Source: Lathyrus oleraceus (lineage: Eukaryota > Streptophyta > Magnoliopsida > Fabales > Fabaceae). Taken from it: a stretch of DNA of 64,000 nt. Below, in pieces: positions 59,321-64,000 of the stretch; position 1 is the first letter of the stretch; each line of letters begins with the position of its first letter. The notes below the pieces were generated by a model. That model was given only the letters and a program-made list of their open reading frames with translations. It made no database searches and was not told where the DNA came from. Position numbers and translations under genes: made by a program. The stretch is taken from the NCBI RefSeq assembly GCF_024323335.1, contig NC_066581.1, positions 444,255,816-444,319,815 on the forward strand, read 5' to 3'.

Positions 59321-60550
59321 AACAACTTCTAGCTTATCACTTGGGATACCGAGAATGTTTTATGCTTACGTGCGTATGTTTGAATCTTTCAATGGCGTAA
59401 TGCTCCATGAAAATGGAAATGCTACGCGATTTGGGAGGATGCAATGCAATATGATTCTACATGCAGAGATGCGAAATGCTGGGTAGAATGCCAAGCCGAG
59501 GCAAGGGGATCTACTGGGGAAATAATCACCATCTTCTGGACCCTGGCAAGGCTGTTGGAGATGCACAGCGCAAAGAATTCTGTGGGTAAATGACCCGCCA
59601 CACGGTGTTCTAGCAATGACGAAATACCGAGATTCTGACTGGGGAGAGAACGACACTGAAAACCTGCTGTTGGGGAAAGCGATAGTGGTTCTGGCAACCA
59701 CGATTTGCGAGAGATGACTCAGCAAGGGAAGCAAACACCGATATGGTACCGAGGTTCTGCTTCAAGGAAAGAATCCATGGATCTGGCATTGGGATTATCG
59801 ATCTGGCCTCGAACTCTAAGGAGCAGCCACTTCTGCTGGGAAGATACAGTCTGACACTGTCAACTCCGCTGGGGATATATAGTCTGGCACTGTCAACTCT
59901 ACTGGGGAGTGTATGTCCTGAAACAAACGCTTGGGGAATTACAGTGGTGAGAACCTGCTGGGGATTGAAGAATCCAACACTCTGATCAGCTCTGCAGGGA
60001 TAAGACACCGGATTCGTCTGTTGGCGACTTCACTGGGGAAGATATTCACGATCATCTGCAGGGGATTTTAAGGAAATGCCCCGAGGGTACCTGTTCTGAA
60101 TAGACGATCCGAAGCACTTAAAATTTACAGCAATTTTAAATGTTTATTGAGCATGTACCTGTAAAGCCCTTATGTGTCATGATGCAATGTTTATCAAAAA
60201 TTCGGACGTCATTTTTGCAAACAAAACAGTAAAATGAAAACAGAGATATACTGAATAACATGATTTTATTGATTGAATGGCCTCTGAATAGGCATTTACA
60301 TCAGGAGGCAATCCCTGGAAAGAGGTAATCGCACAAAAGATAAAAACAGAAATTAATCTAATGGCAATGTGAAATGGATTTCTATTGGGTTCCAATTCTG
60401 CTATGACTTGCCCGTCTTCAAGATCCTCCAGATGATCAGCCTTCTGAAAAGGTGATTGGACTGTTTCCTACCTTTCGAAAATTTCCAGTCATCGACATGA
60501 GATGAGATTCAGAACTAACTCAGAATGCAGTCATTCGCTTAATCCCTAAC
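59321..60550 (-). other. 3' UTR of element C with anti-PBS repeats
   Basis: No supported gene. Between 59,265 and 60,075 about a dozen sense-strand copies of the TCCCCAGCAGAGT motif occur. The best, TGGCGACTTCACTGGGGA on the plus strand (60,022-60,039), matches the standard tRNA-Arg PBS at 15 of 18 positions. It is in antisense orientation to the element, so the element RNA carries the PBS complement. Confidence 0.65.
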
Positions 60551-60554
60551 TTTT

Positions 60555-60745
60555 GCCTGGATCGCCCTTTTCGGGTTTTCAATCCACCGGGATACCCATT
60601 TTTGCCTAAGTTGCCTTTTCAGGTTTTCAACTTACCGGGTGTACGATCTTTTCATTTTTAATCCCTAATTTTTGCCTGAACCTTTTCATTTTCTTGGTTC
60701 GTCGGGATGCCCATTTTTGCCTGGACTATTGTTTTTACTGTCCAG
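60555..60745 (-). repeat. four-hairpin array after element C pol
   Basis: Plus-strand stems CTGGAC/GTCCAG (60,721-60,745), GAACC/GGTTC (60,678-60,700), TAAGTTG/CAACTTA with inner CCT/AGG (60,607-60,634), and TGGAT/ATCCA with inner CCC/GGG (60,558-60,586). Each has TTTGCC on its pol-distal side, i.e. sense GGCAAA. Confidence 0.72.
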
Positions 60746-60755
60746 CGGGTCTATT

Positions 60756-62816
60756 TTATGCAAAGTATTTTTTAACTGCGTCTGAGTTCACAGGGGAAGT
60801 GAAGTTTTCACCATCCATAGTTGCAAGCATTAAGGCCCCACCATCAAAAACCTTGGTGACAATATATGGTCCATCATAGTTAGGAGTCCACTTGACCCTG
60901 TGATCTGTCTGAGGAGGAAGGATCCTTTTCAACACTAAATCTCCGACTCGGAAGCAACGAGGACGCACCTTCTGATCAAAGGCTTTCTTCATCCGACTCT
61001 GATACAACTGCCCATGACAAATGGCTTCCATTCGCTTCTCTTCGATAAGACTCAACTCATTGAACCTTGTTCGAATCCATTCGGCTTTGTCTAACTTGAC
61101 ATCCAACAGGACTCTTAGAGAAGGAATCTCCACTTCAACAGGTTGGACTGCTTCCATACCATACACCAGGGAGTAAGGGGTTGCCCCAATCGACGTACGT
61201 ACTGAAGTACGGTACCCATGCAAGGCGAAGGGTAGCATCTCATGCCAATCTCTGTACGTGACGACCATCTTCTGCACAATCTTCTTTATGTTCTTATTTG
61301 CTGCCTCAACAGCGCCGTTCATCTTAGGGCGGTAAGGGGAAGAATTGTGATGCTGAATGTTGAAGTTCTGACACAACTCCTTCATCATTTTGTTGTTGAG
61401 ATTAGAACCATTATCAGTAATGATTCTTTCGGGAATCCCATAGCGACAAATGATTTCTTTCTTGATGAAACGGGCAACCACATGTCTAGTGACATTCGCG
61501 AACGACGCTGCTTCGACCCACTTGGTGAAATAGTCGATGGCAACAAGGATGAAGCGATGCCCATTGGAAGTCGTCGGCTCAATCTTTTCAATCATGTCAA
61601 TGCCCCACATAGCAAACGGCCACGGCGAAGACATCACATTCAGAGGATTTGGCGGTACATGCACCTTATAAGTATAAATCTGGCATTTATGACACTTCCG
61701 AGCATATTTGAAGCAATCTGATTCCATGGTCATCCAATAATAACCCGCTCTCAACAATTTCTTAGCCATTGCATGTCCGCCGGCATGAGTACCGAAGGAA
61801 CCTTCATGAACTTCCTGCATTAACATGTCCGCCTCGTGTCTGTCCACGCATCTGAGCAAAACCATGTCGAAGTTCCTCTTATACAGCACATCGTCTTTGT
61901 TCAAGAAGAAACTGCCTGCCAATCTTCTCAAAGTCTTTCTGTCATTGTTGGATGCCCCTGCAGGGTACTCTCGATTCTTCAGAAAGCACTTGATATCGTG
62001 ATACCAAGGCTTGTCATCGACTACCAGTTCAGCAGCAAACACATATGCGGCCCTGTCAAGGCGCATCACATCGATCCTGGGAGCATGGTTCCAGCGAATT
62101 ACCTTGATCATGGAGGATAGAGTAGCAAGTGCGTCTGCCATCTGGTTCTCATCACGAGGTATATGATACAATTTTACTGTTGTGAAGAAAGTCAACAGTC
62201 TTCTCGTGTAGTCTCTGTAGGGGACCAGAGTGGGCTGGAGAGTATTCCAATCACCATTCACTTGATTGATCACCAGAGCTGAATCTCCGAAGATGTCCAA
62301 AGTCTTGATTCTCAAATCAATGGCTTGCTCAATACCCAAGATACAGGCCTCGTACTCAGCTTCATTATTTGTGCACTCAAAAGTCAAACGAGCGGTGAAA
62401 GGTATGTGGGCACCTTTCGGAGTTGTAATGACAGCACCAATTCCACTTCCTCTAGCATTGACAGCCCCATCAAACAACAAAGTCCACTTTTCGTTTGGAT
62501 CAGGTCCCTCCTTAACAACTGGCTCTTCACAGTCTTTCATCTTGAGGAACATGATGTCTTCATCTGGAAAATCAAACTTCATCGGCTCATAATGATCAAT
62601 CGGTTGCTGAGCAAGATAGTCCGACAGAATACTCCCTTTGATGGCTTTCTGGGATGTATACTGGATGTCGTACTCTGTCAGTACCATTTGCCAACGAGCA
62701 ACTCTTCCGGTAAGAGCTGGCTTCTCAAATATGTATTTCACTGGATCCATCTTAGAAATCAACAAGGTAGTATGGTTCAACATATACTGCCTCAGTCGGC
62801 GAGCAGCCCAGGCCAA
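60756..62816 (-). CDS. pol: Element C pol: RNase H end, archaeal RNase H, integrase
   Basis: Open frame of 686 codons in phase with the RT half, separated by TGA 62,823. It has the RNase H connection (AARRLRQYMLNH), the second RNase H at about 110-240 (LFDGAVNARGSGIGAV, EAEYEACILG, FGDSALVINQV, ENQMADALATL), the zinc finger (HEGSFGTHAGGH...CHKCQ, about 335-380), and the integrase core (WGIDMI, IITDNGS, NGAVEAANKN; DDE complete). The C-terminus (WTPNYDGPYIV) resembles the GPY module. The initiation codon is nominal, since this is part of a polyprotein. Confidence 0.92.
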   Translation of the reverse strand: MAWAARRLRQYMLNHTTLLISKMDPVKYIFEKPALTGRVARWQMVLTEYDIQYTSQKAIKGSILSDYLAQQPIDHYEPMKFDFPDEDIMFLKMKDCEEPVVKEGPDPNEKWTLLFDGAVNARGSGIGAVITTPKGAHIPFTARLTFECTNNEAEYEACILGIEQAIDLRIKTLDIFGDSALVINQVNGDWNTLQPTLVPYRDYTRRLLTFFTTVKLYHIPRDENQMADALATLSSMIKVIRWNHAPRIDVMRLDRAAYVFAAELVVDDKPWYHDIKCFLKNREYPAGASNNDRKTLRRLAGSFFLNKDDVLYKRNFDMVLLRCVDRHEADMLMQEVHEGSFGTHAGGHAMAKKLLRAGYYWMTMESDCFKYARKCHKCQIYTYKVHVPPNPLNVMSSPWPFAMWGIDMIEKIEPTTSNGHRFILVAIDYFTKWVEAASFANVTRHVVARFIKKEIICRYGIPERIITDNGSNLNNKMMKELCQNFNIQHHNSSPYRPKMNGAVEAANKNIKKIVQKMVVTYRDWHEMLPFALHGYRTSVRTSIGATPYSLVYGMEAVQPVEVEIPSLRVLLDVKLDKAEWIRTRFNELSLIEEKRMEAICHGQLYQSRMKKAFDQKVRPRCFRVGDLVLKRILPPQTDHRVKWTPNYDGPYIVTKVFDGGALMLATMDGENFTSPVNSDAVKKYFA

Positions 62817-62822
62817 AGCACA

Positions 62823-64000
62823 TCAAGTTTTCTCAAGCTGCGAATATTTGATTTCACAGTCGGTAAACTTTTTGCTAAGGTAGTATATGGCATGCTCTTT
62901 TCGACCAGACTCATTATGCTGTCCCAATACACACCCCATCGAGTTCTCGGTCACTGACAGGTACATTATCAGAGGTCTCCGAGGAACTGGAGGTATAAGG
63001 ATTGGAGGTTTCTGTAGATACTCTTTTATCTCCTCGAAAGCCCTTTGACAATCTTCATTCCACCTGATAGCCTGATCTTTCCTCAGCAATTTTAAAATTG
63101 GCTCACACGTGGTTATCAGGTGAGAGATGAACCTTGCAATGTAGTTCAACCTCCCTAAGAAACTACGGACTTGCTTCTCTGTTCTCGGCTCTGGCATTTC
63201 CTGTATCGCTTTTACTTTGTCGGGATCCACCTCAATCCCTTTTCCGCTAACGATAAAACCCAGCAATTTTCCCGATCTCACCTCGAAAGTGCACTTGTTC
63301 GGGTTAAGTCTCAGTTTGAATTTCCTCAAACGCTCAAACAGTTTCTGCAAATTCACCAAATGTTCTTCTTCTGTCTGAGATTTGGCAATCATATCATCCA
63401 CATAAACCTCGATTTCATGATGAATCATATCATTGAACAGAGTTACCATAGCTCGTTGATATGTTGCTCCGACATTTTTCAGACCAAACGGCATCACCTT
63501 GTAGCAGAAGGTGCCCCATGGGGTTATGAAAGTTGTCTTTTCCATGTCTTCTGGTGCCATCTTGATTTGGTTATAGCCAGAAAAGCCATCCATGAAGGAG
63601 AATACCGAGAACTGAGCTGTATTATCCACCAAAACGTCGATGTGAGGTAATGGGAAATCATCTTTAGGGCTAGCTCTGTTCAGATCCCGGTAGTCGACAC
63701 ACATGCGTACCTTTCCATCCTTCTTAGGTACTGGGACGATGTTTGCAACCCATGGCGGATAATTGGTGACTGCTAGAAACCCTGCATCCAACTGCTTTTG
63801 CACTTCTTCCTTTATCTTGACAGCCATCTCTGGTCTTGTTCTTCTGAGCTTCTGCTTGACCGGAGGACAACCTTCTTTGAGAGGCAAGCGGTGTACCACG
63901 ATGTCTGTGTCCAGCCCAGGCATGTCCTGATAAGACCAGGCGAAGATGTCAACGTATTCTTGCAGCAATTCAATCAGCCCTTTCTTCACATTATCTTCTA
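62823..64000 (-). pseudogene. pol: Element C pol: reverse transcriptase, partial at window edge
   Basis: Open from the right edge to TGA 62,823. RT motifs in order: PPWVANIVPVPKKDGK, RMCVDYRDLN, FSFMDGFSGYNQIK (first catalytic Asp), FCYKVMPFGLKN, YVDDMIAKS, LGFIVSGKGIEVDP and LGRLNYIARFI. RNase H then begins (LIMYLSVTENSMGCVLGQ). The TGA follows LEKT exactly where Ogre-B has TGA 51,792. The upstream frame is open to position 64,000. Confidence 0.9.

Larger units (their letters stand above)
56925..64000 (-). mobile_element. Tat/Ogre-lineage element C, 3' part
   Basis: Minus-strand element with its 3' LTR at 56,925-58,561, a PPT, a 2.2-kb structured 3' UTR, and pol from 60,756 to the right edge. 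The pol closely parallels Ogre-B pol, but the LTR is only 1.64 kb. It inserted into the Ogre-B 3' UTR; the five bases outside the left end are CTCCC. The 5' half is off the window. Confidence 0.88.

Overview
This is plant nuclear DNA made entirely of nested LTR retrotransposons. I see no host gene, tRNA, rRNA or CRISPR array. The roughly 5-kb LTRs, the extra ORF upstream of gag, the tRNA-Arg primer-binding sites, the intron before pol and the second (archaeal-type) RNase H mark Ty3/gypsy Tat/Ogre elements. Their density, beside a Cyclops/Calypso-like Athila element and a Sirevirus (Maximus/SIRE type), points to a Fabeae legume (pea, vetch, lentil, grasspea group). The species is not determined.

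Left half (1-19,498), all minus strand, a three-level nest: Ogre-A (5' LTR 14,540-19,498, ORF1, start of gag) was split at 10,752/10,753 by a Sirevirus (5' LTR, gag, protease, integrase, RT-RNase H, env-like ORF). The Sirevirus env-like ORF was then split at 3,163/3,164 by another Ty3/gypsy element (5' LTR and gag visible). The remaining halves lie left of the window.

Right half (19,499-64,000): an Ogre-like LTR fragment (19,499-20,191) is followed by LTR-D (20,192-24,939, plus strand). LTR-D was interrupted by Ogre-B (starts 24,940, plus strand). Ogre-B's 5' LTR was in turn invaded by a 4.77-kb solo LTR (28,461-33,231, TSD ATACC) and a complete 13.6-kb Athila-lineage element on the minus strand (34,608-48,187, TSD CCTTC). 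Ogre-B's 5' LTR ends at 48,384 and is followed by its PBS, leader, a large deletion removing most of ORF1 and gag, a protease exon, an intron, and pol (to 53,858). A structured 3' UTR follows. That UTR was invaded at 56,925 by element C, a minus-strand Tat-lineage element (3' LTR, structured 3' UTR, pol running off the right edge).

All coding regions belong to retrotransposon replication (gag, protease, RT, RNase H, integrase) or to env-like/extra ORFs of unknown role. Nearly all carry nonsense codons or frameshifts. The most unusual signals are non-coding: (i) arrays of short hairpins with compensatory stem changes just after pol and through the 3' UTRs of two Tat/Ogre elements; (ii) many diverged copies in those 3' UTRs, sense orientation, of the complement of the element's own primer-binding site; (iii) a two-hairpin module repeated in the LTRs; (iv) in the Athila element, a second env-like ORF preceded by a promoter-like block that repeats LTR motifs in the same order. 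All comparisons were made by eye.
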